From positions 5,380,001 through 5,444,000 of the forward strand of contig NC_064239.1 in NCBI RefSeq assembly GCF_023101765.2: a DNA stretch of 64,000 nt. Reading direction: 5' to 3'. The first letter of the stretch is position 1. Each line of letters starts with the position of its first letter. Under the pieces are notes generated by a model. It was not told the origin of the DNA and ran no database searches. It worked only from the letters and a program-made list of their open reading frames with translations. The DNA comes from Spodoptera frugiperda. Lineage: Eukaryota; Arthropoda; Insecta; Lepidoptera; Noctuidae. This document shows positions 1 through 11,354 of the stretch, piece by piece. Position numbers and translations under genes: made by a program.

Positions 1-209
1 ACAATTCCGTCATTGAGTCACTATTTTGCGCTTATATATCGTAATATCCTGTAATTTCGACAGAGACGCAGGAAAACGACCTTTTTATAATAAAAACCAG
101 TACTTTATAATAATTAATAATCGTAAAACTTAATTATTTATTATTTTTGTTAATTAGAGTTAAAACAATACACAATAATAAACCATTCAGCCACTTAATC
201 AAGTACCTT

Positions 210-490
210 GTTTTTTTACGAGCTGACGGATCACCTGATGGTAAGCAATCGCTACGGCACGTGTAACTGAGGAGGCGCTACAAGTACGTTGCCGGGCTTT
301 TGGAGGTTAGGAATTTAAGGGTTTTTGGGAAATCGGGGTTGGTAAAATTGGGAAGGAAGGATAATTGGACCTCCGGTAACCTCACTCACACATTGCAAGC
401 GTTGTTTAACGTCGGTTTTCTGTGAGGCCGTAGTATCACTCCGGTCGACCCGGCCCATTCGTGCCGAAGCATGGCTAAAAAAGCATGGCT
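210..490 (-). mobile_element. LINE 3' tail / SINE-like repeat
   Basis: Read on the minus strand it runs from a 'ggccgggtcgaccggag' block, through 'aacaacgcttgcaatgtg', to 'gcttaccatcaggtgatcc' and an A-rich end. The same order recurs at 16375-16600 and 54480-54665, and the distal half alone at 3858-3990 and 25668-25803. At 3759-3990 this tail follows a LINE reverse-transcriptase C-terminus, so I read it as a LINE 3' UTR or a SINE sharing it. Confidence 0.7.
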
Positions 491-929
491 GTCTTTTAAC
501 AATAATAGTTTCGATGAATAGTGAACCAGTGTTTAGTTTTGTTTTATACTAACAAATAAGCAATATACTGTAAAAACAGCTGTAAGAATTACGATAAATC
601 TTAACTTTAAGGAAACTTCATTAAAAAAACGATTTGTCCAGGAATCAGCTTTATAAATTTTCCACTACGTATTTTTAAAATAACCTTTTAGTATTACTAA
701 AATTATATAGTATTGTAAAGGGAATATACTTAGGTACCGTACTGAATCAAATCTATACTTACTAATGATATAAAGTTATGCAACATTAGTTAACAGTATG
801 GCTGCTAATTAGAATCCGCAATGTTTACTATAATTAAATGTACTGGCTATTCATATATAAATCACCCATGTAACAAGATTTGCAACACGTATATTTAGAA
901 GAATCAGTGAAGAAAACTGAATTAAAGAT
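491..929. other. AT-rich stretch, no feature seen
   Basis: No coding potential, repeat match within the window or RNA structure recognised. Confidence 0.6.
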
Positions 930-1133
930 ACATCACACTAATATTATGAATCTGAAAGTTTGTTTGGTTAGAAGTTTGGATATTTGTCCGTCAAGCACGC
1001 TAAAACTTCTGAACGATTTTGATAAAATTTGGTATACGTACATGGTATGACCTGATGGTATGGCATGGTAGGTGATAGGATACTTTTTATCCCACAGAAA
1101 CGTGGGCGAAGCTACTGACAGAAGCTAGACAAA
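930..1133 (+). mobile_element. RTE-like repeat fragment
   Basis: Carries the phrase layout of lepidopteran RTE-like tails: 'gtttgtttggttagaagttt', then 'gatactttttatccca' and 'gtgggcgaagctactg', ending in 'agctag'. Identification is by general resemblance; no second copy lies in the window. Confidence 0.4.
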
Positions 1134-2244
1134 ATTATAATTAACATAATATATAGATGATTGTAATTTTTGGAAAACAAAGAGCAAAAAATTTCTAAGA
1201 TATTATTTATTTTAGTCCTATATTACATTATTTTAGTTTCCCAAGCACATAGGTATCTACGGACTTCTATTTAGCGTTCACGATGTAAAGTCGTGATATT
1301 CAGAGACCTTGTCTCAGGCAACATCCATTTTATTGACTATAAAACATAATGGTTTTCGGAATGGCGCCTCACGACGCCTCGGGTCAGTTTTAGGACATTT
1401 TTGCGAGGAAAATTCAACGTAAACTTCCTCACTTGGAAATATTTATTTATTGCAACACCGGATTTTATTATAACGTACACATATTTTTATTTCACTAGTT
1501 TATATTGCGGTGTTTCAAAATACTATTTATTTTTAAAAGGTTTTATAGTTAAGCAACCTATTTAAATTCTCATTAATTTCCGTTTCTACAGATGGATATT
1601 TTAAGGCGATTATAATTTAATTATAACTGAATCATTAAAACGCCTACTTTATAATGATTCGGTTGAAATGTTTAATTACTCGATTGAAGGAGGCCTATGT
1701 TCAAAGGTGGAAGTATTTTGGCTGTCTTAATGATGATAATTATACTCTCAACTTCTTAGGTAACTGATTAGTATTGAAATAGAATATTACGTCTAGAAAG
1801 TTAAAGCACTCTTCTCTGCAAATTACAAATTCATCTGAAATAATCAACAACCTTTTCTTAAATAATAATATAATGTATTATAAACAACAATATATGTATA
1901 TATATTCCGGAGCCGTGAATCCATATTATAAATCCATTTTATGTAAAGGGATATCAAAATATCCCACTATACATAAAGTGGACAATTTGACCTATATATT
2001 GATTCAGGTCAAATTGTAAACGTAAATACACACTCAATAAATATTAGCATCATAACATTTACGTAATATAGGTCAGATTCGGTATAAAGTACGCAATTCA
2101 ATTCCCATCGGGTAAAGTAATATGAGGTCCATTTGAAGAGTGTCATTGCGCCCATTATGATAATAGGTTCGTCATTGCCATGAAACCTTACTTGTTAGGA
2201 GTTCCTAGAAATAGAGAAAGATGTATTTGTATATCTTATATAGC
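1134..2244. other. Unannotated AT-rich DNA
   Basis: No exon, TIR pair or repeat copy recognised. Confidence 0.5.
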
Positions 2245-2462
2245 TACTTCCGCGCGGTTTCACCCGCACTGCTCGGTTTCTATTGATCGTGGCATGATGA
2301 TTTATAGCCTATAACCTTCCTCGATAAATGCGCTATCCAACACAAAAAGAATTATTCTAATCAGACCAATAGTTCCTGAGATTAGCGCGTTCAAACAAAC
2401 AAACAAACAAACAATCAAACAAACAAACTCTTCAGTTTTATAATATTATATATAGTATAGAT
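2245..2462 (+). mobile_element. RTE-like repeat, 3' portion
   Basis: Starts 'gctacttccgcgcggtttca', continues through 'gcgctatccaacacaaaa' and 'gagattagcgcgttcaaac', an (AAAC)n run, and ends 'agtatagat'. The same 3' module occurs at 44940-45126 and, as a fragment, in a TRIM9 intron at 63105-63200. Confidence 0.75.
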
Positions 2463-2514
2463 TGATAAGATACACAGAAACATCTTATAAGTTTTTAAAC
2501 TGACATTTTTTTTA

Positions 2515-2660
2515 TTTTAAATGGGCCGACGTTTGGCCGCTATCTCGCCTGATGGTAAGTGATGATGCGGCCTACGATGGAGCACGTCTGCCCATAAGCA
2601 ACCTATTCACTAGGGCTTTGAAGACACCCAGATTATACCCATCAGGAAACACAGACATGG
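2515..2660. mobile_element. Diverged LINE-tail-like repeat
   Basis: 'ctatctcgcctgatggtaag' resembles the reverse complement of the 'cttaccatcaggtga' block of the LINE-tail family, but the rest differs ('gatgcggcctacgatgg'), so it may be a related family. It runs straight into the hairpin at 2676-2792. Confidence 0.4.
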
Positions 2661-2675
2661 TCATTAACACCTAAC

Positions 2676-2792
2676 ATTAGAACTTAAGACTGGATATTTA
2701 CCATGTTTATTTATGTACATATATGAGTTTCCGATATTTCGACAGTCATAGACATAAATAAACATGGTAAATATCCCGTCTTAAGTTCTAAT
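2676..2792. repeat. 41-bp inverted repeat (hairpin element)
   Basis: Arms 2676-2716 and 2752-2792 are reverse complements at 40 of 41 positions (T versus G is the single mismatch), with a 35-bp loop. Key segment: 'attagaacttaagac' then 'ggatatttaccatg'. Confidence 0.85.
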
Positions 2793-2888
2793 ACAGAAAC
2801 ATCTTTATTGAATATATTATTATATTAAGATATACGAGGTAAAAATAAAATCTCACTAATATTTGCACGTGTCTATTGTACGAGTTCA

Positions 2889-3050
2889 TAACAACATCAA
2901 CAGCCTACAAATGGGCATTACTGACCAAAGGTCTTTTTTCACACGGATTAGGTATGAGCATTAATCACCACGCTTAATTGCCAATGCGGGTTGGCAATTT
3001 CAAACATCCTCACGATGTTTTCCTTCGCCGTTTGTCAGTGATGTCTAAAT
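2889..3050 (-). mobile_element. LINE fragment, minus strand
   Basis: 'caacagcctacaaatgggc' and 'cctcacgatgttttccttc' in this spacing and orientation are typical of the reverse strand of a common lepidopteran LINE end. Truncated; no reading frame survives. Confidence 0.5.
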
Positions 3051-3749
3051 AATCTTAGAAAGTATATATTAGTATTACTCGGAAAATGTCACATTGGTGC
3101 TTGCTGTACGAGTTATTTTGTAGAAACACTTAGTCTGTACAAGGTACTTCGTAGAAATACATAAATCCTTATGTGATATAATAATAGAGTTCTTATGTAT
3201 TTATTGTATTTGATAGTACCAATCTAGGAGGTAGGCTAAACAAACAAAGATCACCGTACATTAGGTATCAACTATCTTACTCTGCTTCATTGCCTCGTGG
3301 CGACTTCATAAATAAAACAAAAACCCTAATAGTCACTATTTCTTTACGAATTTGTTCATTGAGAGAAGAAAAGTCAAAGAAATTAGTTTAGGAAAACCAA
3401 TGAACTGTTTAGTGTTGATTTTTTACGAAATAACAATTTCATTAGCCTGAAGAGGAAGAGGAAAAATTAAATACAAAAAATGTGTAATTTTTTTATGTTA
3501 ATTAGTGGTTGTACTTTATAGGCGACTCGATTCATCTTCCTTATAAACTTAATTTAAATCGGTTCAATAAACTCGATCGTTTCAGTATTTTGTAATATTC
3601 TATTTTAGAAGTTAACCCAACCATATTAATCAGACTGTGTCCATGTAGTTTTTAAATACTGTAGAAGTTTCTAACACTGTAAGGAATAAAATAAAAATAA
3701 ATGTTTCAAATTGAATATCCACTAGTTTTATACTCTTCGATGCAGTTTG
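3051..3749. other. AT-rich stretch, no feature seen
   Basis: No coding exon or repeat copy recognised. Confidence 0.5.
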
Positions 3750-3857
3750 TTAATATTAAGAACTGTGCGCTTCTCGCAAAACTTTCTTCCTTGCACAGCA
3801 AAACTGTGGAATGAGCTGTCTTCGGCGGTATTTTTCAACCGATACAACCTTCAATAA
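3750..3857 (+). pseudogene. LINE reverse transcriptase, extreme C-terminus
   Basis: A frame open from 3750 and closed by TAA at 3855-3857 reads RTVRFSQNFLPCTAKLWNEL followed by SSAVFFNRYNLQ. The order 'R-T-x-R-F-S...F-L-P-x-T-x-x-L-W-N-x-L-x-S-A-V-F' is the usual last block of insect non-LTR reverse-transcriptase ORFs of the jockey/CR1 type. Only about the last 35 codons remain, so this is a 5'-truncated dead copy. It is followed directly by the LINE 3' tail at 3858-3990, which ties that tail family to a LINE. Confidence 0.65.
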
Positions 3858-3990
3858 ATGACCGGACTTCTTTTTAAAATGCCGGTAACGCACCTGTGCC
3901 TCCTCTGATGTTGCGGGTGTCCATAGGCGGCGCTGATCGCTTACCATCCGGTAACACAAATGCTGGTTTGCCCCCTATTCCATAAAAAAA
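3858..3990 (+). mobile_element. LINE 3' UTR tail
   Basis: Contains 'gccggtaacgcacctgtg', 'gcttaccatccggtaac' and an end 'ccataaaaaaa'. It is the tail of the truncated reverse-transcriptase fragment just upstream and is shared with 210-490 (reverse) and 25668-25803. Confidence 0.65.
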
Positions 3991-4750
3991 TACATCGAGT
4001 GGTCCTCCAAGATGATTATATTATCTAATTCTACCTTTATAGCCTCACTGCTGGTCTAGGTATCATTATTATGTGTAATTTTAGATTATTGCAAAATATT
4101 CATATTCATATTCATTTATTTGCTTTCCACAATTGTATGTACATAGATGTTTTAGTCTTACAGATAAAAGTAACAAATCGTGGACCCTGTTTGGGCACAG
4201 CAATTTTAAAGATACAAACTAAGGCTCTAAACATAACATTATATAAAACAATTATTATTTATCTTACGATTAGTTTAGGAACACATAACTATTTATAATT
4301 AATGAGATCTTAAAATATACTAGGTACTTAATTCTGACTGCCCGTAACAATTGTCTAGGATGTTCACAAAGTGCATATTATATTATATAATACGATAGAA
4401 AAAAAAAGTTATTTTAGATTATTGCAAAATAAGATGTAGGTAGACTCAGTAGGTGGACAAAAGGTGAACCAGAAACGATTAATTTTTTCACAACAAAATT
4501 ACTTTTATTATCAAATTAATTTATCCAGGATTCTCAGTATTAGATCTTGAGCTACTTATTTATAATATCCATTTTTATGTCCTTAGTTATATAAGAGGCT
4601 TTCTGGAAAAGTATAAATACATTATTTACTAAAATGTGAAATATTTTAATTAAAAATCTATTAATAGTGGAGATTGCGACGAAATCTGAAAAACTCCTGC
4701 TTCTCTGTTACTAAAAGACTAGAGAAAGTCATTTTAGGCCATCCTTGATT
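3991..4750. other. AT-rich DNA with a LINE-tail fragment
   Basis: Around 4120-4215 'cgtggaccctgtttgggcac' resembles the minus strand of a LINE tail also seen as 'atggaccctgtcgggc' near 46940. The 75-codon open frame at 4071-4298 lies across this fragment and is not a gene. Confidence 0.4.
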
Positions 4751-4764
4751 TTGCCGTAGTCCTT

Positions 4765-4801
4765 CGTAGCACGCTACGAGCTACACCGTAGCAATGCTAC
4801 G
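4765..4801. repeat. 22-bp-period palindromic repeat, two units
   Basis: Two palindromic units, CGTAGCACGCTACG (4765-4778) and CGTAGCAATGCTACG (4787-4801), start exactly 22 bp apart. Three units with the same 22-bp period lie at 55736-55794. Confidence 0.7.
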
Positions 4802-4815
4802 CGGACATGTGAGAC

Positions 4816-6767
4816 AGTACCGTAGCTTTATATAAAAAGCTAATTTCCGTTGTCGATTGTAGTCAAACTACTTAGTTTCATAGACAAATATTTATTATTA
4901 TATGTTTATTAAATTATTATGTAGATTTTTTACCCTAGAATGAATCTTTATTTTGTGTAAAATATTTTATCGTAAAAAACAGATCTGTTGAAAGCAAAAA
5001 CGTAAATGATTTTCGTATCTATCAAAATGGTTTTAGCTGTTATGATTGATGGCATCCATTTCTGGAAATACATTATGGGTTCAACGTCTTCCAAGTTATC
5101 GTAATAGGAGTTGTCACTTTTCAGACAACTGTACGTCGGATTACATTGGAATCCGGTAGCAAACTTCAGCAAACTATCACCTAAAGTTACTTTTCACTTA
5201 AGTGGGTGAAATTAGGGGTGAAACTTATCACCAACTGACACAGTTAGAAACTGTAAATTCGATTTAGGCTGTATTGAGTAACAAGTTCAGTTGCAATATG
5301 TATTTAAAAAAGTTGCGAACATCTAATACCTACAAGCCAAAATTCTGAAAGCTTTCTTAGTTTAAAGATAGTTTCTTAGAAATTTTTTCTTTGAATTGTT
5401 CAATTTATATTTAGTTATAGCTAGCCAGCGGCAAAAATATTTCTGGTTCAGATCTTCTATGACTCTAAAACATATTAGGTATCGTTTAAACAAAAAAGGT
5501 TTTGTTTACCCGATGTATCTATGTAAAAATTGTAAAATTCAAACAAACGCTTTTATTTACCCTAAAGCCTAACTGTGAATTTTACAATATAATCACTCGA
5601 TTATAAAAAAGCTTTGTACCAATTTATATAGATATCTTTCCTAGTATTTACGGTTTTCATAATCGAAATTTGTAAATATTATATTATCCGAATGATTAGT
5701 TTTTTTTTAAGAACTCGGGCGGTTTTTGTTTGGAACTTTAATTAAATTAATCTTGTATTAAGCTTCTTGATCTTTTCAGTTCGGTGTCCTTTAGCTATAA
5801 ATATTTTACCTTATAATTATACAAGTATTACTACAAACCATTCAAAATAGAATATTTTTCATTACTAAAAACAACCTTTCTCGGGTAGGTACTGCTAATC
5901 CTAAACATTTAATCCCTAATCGAATTTTGAAACCTGTTTAAACAAAATGTAACGAGTTCGACAAAATTTCTACTTTACACCAAAATAAACGTTTTTGTTT
6001 GTGTGGTATTTGTTTTTAGAGCACAGCTTTACAAAAGATAAATATGACTAAAATATTTCAAAAGGTTAATCCTAAGTTTAGCTATGCAAACTCTGAATCT
6101 AAACAACTGCATACATATAAACGATGCATTCAGAGTTCATGTGCTCTAAGTGGGGTGAAGTACTTTATTTTGCCATGAGGCACTCGACCTAGTGTGCTGC
6201 GCTGTTGTTTCAAACAATGCTAATACACATGCCATGAGTTATAACCACGTCTATAAGGTGGAAAATCGCGTGGGAGGTGCAAGCTGTAACTACACCACGA
6301 TCCTTGATTGCATTTGAACTAAAACGTAATTGAATTAATTTCCATCGATATTTTAGTTTAATGAAATGAAAACTGGACCATTCAATTTGAAATTCAATTC
6401 TAATCTCTAAAAAGTATTGAATGTTATAGAATTATTGAACTATTTCAATAGCGTTACAAAAGCCTCATGTAATGTAATACCATTTTAAACCAATTTGTAG
6501 TAAATGTATTTGTTTTCTCGCCACTAATGGGTATTAAAGGGATGGACTAACGATCTATAAAACGCGAAGGCTAACGGCTGTTGCTTCTAATCTGTGTGTC
6601 ATAGACTATAAAACCCCGATTTATAGGAGACAAGACACGACAGGGACCGTGACTTTAAAAATAACACAAAACATATATAAAATTACATACATATACGGAA
6701 TGATGAAATCTCCAAGATGGTAGGATGAGAACATTGTAACATTCATTTTAGGCAATTTATATTAAAA
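4816..6767. other. AT-rich DNA, no gene seen
   Basis: The 74-codon frame at 4948-5172 has no recognisable motif or splice support. A weak imperfect palindrome with 'cacttaagtg' at its centre lies near 5175-5230. Confidence 0.45.
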
Positions 6768-7062
6768 GACTGCCTCGTTGGTCGAGTAGTCGCAAGTGCG
6801 ACTGCCGGACAAAGGTTCTCGGGTTCGATTCCCGGGTCGAGCAAAGTATTACTGGACTTTTACTGGTTTTTCGAAAATTTCTCAGTAGTAGCACGGAGTC
6901 TGAAATTGTTCCCAGTATAAGGCAATAATCTCAACCGCTATTACAAGGGATATATAACACGAATGGTGAAAAGTGGGAGTACATTGCATAGAGCATTACG
7001 TACCGTAATATGCACCTCTGCTTACCTCTTCGGGGATAAAAAGCGTGACGTTGCATGTATAT
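6768..7062 (+). mobile_element. tRNA-related SINE, family 2
   Basis: A tRNA-like head has an A-box-like 'ggtcgagtagtcgc' and a perfect B-box 'gggttcgattccc' at about 6820-6835. It is followed by a body with 'attactggacttttact' and 'gtacattgcatagagcatta' and a tail 'tgcacctctgcttacctctt' then 'aaaagcgtgacgttgcatg'. No tRNA cloverleaf can be closed, so this is a SINE and not a tRNA gene. Other copies: 40876-40915, 46062-46292 (minus), and tails at 52725-52786 and 54056-54120. Confidence 0.8.
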
Positions 7063-7867
7063 TGAAAGAAAAATTCAACTCAAGATTCGTTGAACATAAA
7101 TTATTGGAACTCGACTCGACATTGATCGAATTTCATTTGTGATTATTTGCAGATCCTTAATTAGTGTGTAAACGGAATTATCTCATTTAGGTTTCCTGGA
7201 AACTGTCTCGTTTATGTACACAAGTATGTAAGTGGAGCGACAAAATGTTGTCTGTTTCTAATTCCAGATATAGATAATTATATACACGTATAATTGAGAT
7301 TCTATAATTAAAATTTCCCGAAATTTCTCAATAAGGCCCTAATAAGGTAATATAATCCCTATTTAGATTTACGGGTTAAAAGAATCTTTAATCCAGATTA
7401 AGGTCCAGGAATGTCTTCATCTCCGGCGCTTTGTGTTTAGATTATTACAAATATATTATGTACACGAAGATTTTCATTACTTACGAAAATATTCAACACA
7501 TTTTTATGGAATATGTGGAAACAACAGGAAAATGTTTGGCATGAGCTTATTACGGATACTGAAAATAAAGTGATCGCGCAAACATTTGAATTAAAACACG
7601 TTCTTGCATTTCAATAACAACAAAAAAGATTACAATTTAAGATAAAGTTATCTTAAGATAAGTACTGAACTTCATTAAACTATAATTGATGACAACACGC
7701 TACCTGGCCACATCTACTAGGAGTAATTACTAAAGTTTTTCCAACTACTATTCGGGTAATTATATAAGAATCGTGATAAATTATATTCTAAGTAAACAAA
7801 AAAGCACTTTAACCATTAGTAGTATTAATAAATATTAAACGATTATAAAGAAAACCATTTTTTTAAA
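7063..7867. other. AT-rich DNA, no feature seen
   Basis: Nothing recognised. Confidence 0.5.
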
Positions 7868-8048
7868 CGTTGCCCTATATTAGAATTTTCTCCTCAGTCG
7901 TGGGTGTGTTTACAAACATACAAATCACATACACAGTGACACCTAGACCCGGAACACCAATCTGTGAATCACACTAATAGTTGTTCCGTGCAGGAATCGA
8001 ACCCACGATTTGTTGCACGGCAGCCCCCGCACCAACTGCGCAGTTAGA
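7868..8048 (-). mobile_element. tRNA-related SINE, family 1
   Basis: On the minus strand: 'actgcgcagttggtgcgg', B-box 'gggttcgattcctgcacgg', body 'cacagattggtgttccgg' and tail 'gtttgtaaacacacccacga'. Family members are also at 10985-11112, 29200-29372, 32700-32872, 37510-37660 and 45917-46012. Confidence 0.8.
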
Positions 8049-8062
8049 CAATTAAATGTGAA

Positions 8063-9493
8063 ACTAGCTTTTGCCCGCGACTTCGTTCGCGTGGAATAGT
8101 GACTTCCGGCAAATTTTTGGTTTTAACCACATAGTTCCCGATCTCGCGGGATCTCTTCAAAAATGAGATGTGGAAGATATTCCAGGGAACTCTTCAAAAA
8201 TCAACATAATGAGCTCTGCGTTTGAATTTAATAGATGTATACTTAGGGCATTGAAAAAATAGTTTAAAAACGGACTTAAACTAACTTAAAACTAAAGAAA
8301 GCTACGAATTACGAATTTATAACAATTAAAAAAGAAACTATATTACAACCTATCCTCTATGCTATAATAACCAAGCTTAAACTAAATAATTTAAAAGAAA
8401 CTAATTAATTTATAAATTAGACTTACAATTTTATTAAAAAAACTAACTACAGTAACTACTAATAATCGATATCAAACTAAACCTACGTTAAATAGTTTAA
8501 CCAAAAAACCAGGAAAACCCAACAAATAAACTTATTAATTGACAAATACAACGAAACCAATTTAGAATATACGAAACAGCAGGACCACTACAGACAAATA
8601 ATCATACGACTGATAATACACTTTTTCTACGATAGTACCGAAGCGCTCGGCCGATACCCAACCAAATGAATGTAACGAAACCATAGCGCGATCTATTTCG
8701 ATCCCAACGCCATCTATCGAGGATAAAGACAACTTGGATTATTTATTTATACTCCGTTCGGGCATTTTCTTTGTACTAAAAGTTTAATTATATTGATATT
8801 ATTATTTTCATACCTTTTTACTATTTATTTACTTTTTTCGATGAATTAAAACAATAACATGAACCGAAGTCGTGTAACGATCGACATAGAATTATTTATA
8901 TGTTAGAGCAATACTAAATGTTTTATTATATTGATATTATTTTTTTCATACCTTTTTACTATTTATTTACTTTTTTTCGATGAATTAAAACAATAACATG
9001 AACCGAAGTCGTGTAACGATCGACATAGAATTATTTATAAATAATTTATTTCTTATTTTTATTTTTTGATTTTTGAAATAAAAACTATCCTATGTCCTTT
9101 CTAAGGTTCTAAACTATATCTGTACCAAATTTCAACCAAATCCGTCAAATAGTTGCGGAGATTAATGGTATAATGTTCGACGTGATTCTTTAATTTGACA
9201 TAACTTTTTTATTTATGAACCGATTGACATGAAACAAACACTAAATGTAAATTTAAGCATCCCACAATATATTCGTGAAAACCGCATCCAACTCGGATCA
9301 GCCGTTTCTGAGATTAGCGCGCACAGACGAACAGACAAACAGACAAACAGACAAACAGACAAACAGACAAACAGACAAACAGACAAACAGACAAAAAAAA
9401 CGAAGTTTGTAGGACATCGACATAACAATAACCCCTGCTATTTTTTTTATTTTTATTTTCTAAACTTTTCTACGATTTTATTATATGTATAGA
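8063..9493 (+). mobile_element. Long RTE-like repeat, copy A
   Basis: Starts 'actagcttttgcccgcgact' and ends 'ttattatatgtatagat', the 5' and 3' hallmarks of a widespread lepidopteran repeat. Inside are blocks with 'cgatagtaccgaagcgctcg' and 'gccatctatcgaggataaag', two tandem ~110-bp units (about 8786-8893 and 8921-9030) containing 'gaaccgaagtcgtgtaacg', 'caaatccgtcaaatagttgc', and a (CAGACAAA)n run. No long ORF; non-autonomous. It matches 32877-34724 in opposite orientation along essentially its whole length. Confidence 0.8.
9323..9395 (+). repeat. (CAGACAAA)n microsatellite
   Basis: About nine 8-bp units inside RTE-like copy A, directly after 'gagattagcgcg', the position where other copies carry (AAAC)n. 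Confidence 0.9.
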
Positions 9494-9826
9494 TTATTTT
9501 TTCATACCTTTTTACTATTTATTTACTTTTTTTCGATGAATTAAAACAATAACATGAACCGAAGTCGTGTAACGATCGACATAGAATTATCTATACTGTT
9601 AGAATTTTCTTTATACTATGTTTTATTATATTGATATTATTTTTTTCATACCTTTTTACTATTTATTTACGATGAATTAAAACAATAACATGAACCGAAG
9701 TCGTGTAACGATCGACATAGAATTATTTATAAATAATTTATTTCTTATTTTTATGATTTTTGAAATAAAAACTATCCTATGTCCTTTCTAAGGTTCTAAA
9801 CTATATTGTACCAAATTTATAAACCA
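9494..9826 (+). mobile_element. Partial second copy of the copy-A interior
   Basis: Repeats two more ~100-bp 'gaaccgaagtcgtgtaacg' units (about 9497-9587 and 9623-9720) and then 'aactatcctatgtcctttct', as at 9090-9110. It begins immediately after the 3' end of copy A, so it is a tandem partial copy. Confidence 0.75.
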
Positions 9827-9829
9827 GGG

Positions 9830-10308
9830 GCGTAGTTAGCATTGTATCAGCCGTATCAATTAAACGGGGCCCCGGGCTACTGGGGACCCCACCGTGCGTA
9901 AGCAAAAATTAAAATCTAATTATTTAATATCAGAAATTATAAACGTTCACCATGAAATTACGGATTAAATAGACTCTTCCTCCCTTCTAATTGTTTTGTT
10001 TTGTGTGCTAAACAGTGGCAACAATTGACGTGACACCGACATTGGTGGAAAAACTATAAAATGATAATGGAAAAAATACAAAAGTCAGTTTGTAGGTGCA
10101 AACATGCACTAACCGGGAACCGAGCGTAGCCAAACATGGAATTTTCGCGATATTATAGCATCGGTAAGTCCCCTCTTAAGGCTTAGGAAACATGGTGGAA
10201 AAAATATTATTGGATGATTTTGCCCCACAAAAACAAAGAAAAAGGGTCAATCAACATTTTATACGGGCCCCGTCTAGACACGCTATGCCACTATTACAAA
10301 CATTGTAC
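9830..10308. mobile_element. Possible degenerate DNA element
   Basis: Left end 'caggggcgtag' and right end reading 'tagtggcatag' on the minus strand are imperfect inverted ends, each with a 'cggggcccg'-type GC block about 40 bp inside. No clear TSD. Uncertain. Confidence 0.3.
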
Positions 10309-10984
10309 TGTTTCTTACTATCGAACAATTAATGGTGTCGTTACATGATGATTGATGATAAGTCAATGGTTCAAGCTTGATGACTTTTTGTCAGGTGCCG
10401 TGACCAATGTCCCGACATGCAATCCAACCATTATGCAATCTTATCAATTTGAGAACAAAAGAGTAATGTTTAAAGTACCTTAATTGCTTTGATGAATATG
10501 CCAATCTATAGGAGTTAGCAATTACCTACATAAATAGACTTGACATTTTCAATGTAATAACAGTATATTGAAAAACGTAAACGTTAAGAATCCTTACGAG
10601 TTTAATAAGCTTTTAAGAATAATCGAACCAAAATTACGCTATAAATTACGCTTACCTACAAGTGTATAAGTTTCGCATTATATTATGTCATCTTTTTTCC
10701 TTGGCAGACATACTTTTGTGCCCTGAAGGTACATATCATACACATATTTTGATGATGACCATTATAAAGATACGGAAACATATTTTTCACCCTTACAAAC
10801 GAAACCACTTGTTTGCTCAGTGGCTCAGTAGCTCGGACTGTGGTTAGAAGCCACTTAATAAGTCTCGTTGCTTGCATTAAAGTAATGAATCGTAATTAAT
10901 TCTCAATACTAAACAAAGCTGCGGGCGGACACTTGGAGTACAATACCTGTATTTGCGTAGATAAAATAATTAGTAGTTTGTTTT
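10309..10984. other. No feature seen
   Basis: Short open frames at 10662-10877 on both strands overlap each other and lack motifs. Confidence 0.45.
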
Positions 10985-11112
10985 TACATTGCCCCATGGT
11001 ATTATTTTCTCCTGTTTCGTAGGTGTGTTTACAAACATACAATTTCACATACACAAGTTTCGGGGGTGGGTGTCACAGCCACATCCGAAACAATTTGTGG
11101 ATCACACAAAGA
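10985..11112 (-). mobile_element. SINE family 1, tail half
   Basis: Contains 'gtaggtgtgtttacaaacat' and 'aatttgtggatcacacaaag'. The tRNA-like head is missing. Confidence 0.7.
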
Positions 11113-11139
11113 GTATATTCTACTCTATTCAACTTGACT

Positions 11140-11354
11140 ATTATGTATACTACTAGCAAACCTGGCGAACTCCGTTAAGCCACCAATGATTCTCCCATTT
11201 TTGCCTGCTTTTCTCTTGAATTTTTCCTTAATTTTTTTTGCTATAACCTCACGGAGCCCGAGACCTTTCCAACTAATGCAAAACCGTGGAAATCGGTTCG
11301 TGCGTTCTGGAGTTATGGCGTCAGCAAGGAAAACCCAACTCATTTTTATATTAT
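11140..11354 (-). mobile_element. Helitron-like terminal fragment
   Basis: On the minus strand it reads 'gttgggttttccttgctgac', 'ccataactccagaacgcacg', 'gctccgtgaggttatagc', then 'aacggagttcgcc' and an end 'ggtttgctag'. A short GGC...GCC hairpin a few bases before CTAG followed by T fits a Helitron 3' end (CTRR|T). The sister copy is at 42183-42352. Confidence 0.5.

Noticed and set aside
6768..6845. Possible tRNA gene with perfect B-box
   Set aside because: No acceptor stem or cloverleaf closes, and the sequence continues into a SINE body seen in other copies.
9323..9395. Possible CRISPR-like array of short direct repeats
   Set aside because: Units are 8 bp with no spacers: a microsatellite inside an eukaryotic repeat.
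9213..9492. Open frames on both strands across 9213-9492 and their twins at 32787-33167
   Set aside because: They consist of the 8-bp microsatellite plus RTE-like repeat; the 8-bp period keeps frames open by chance.
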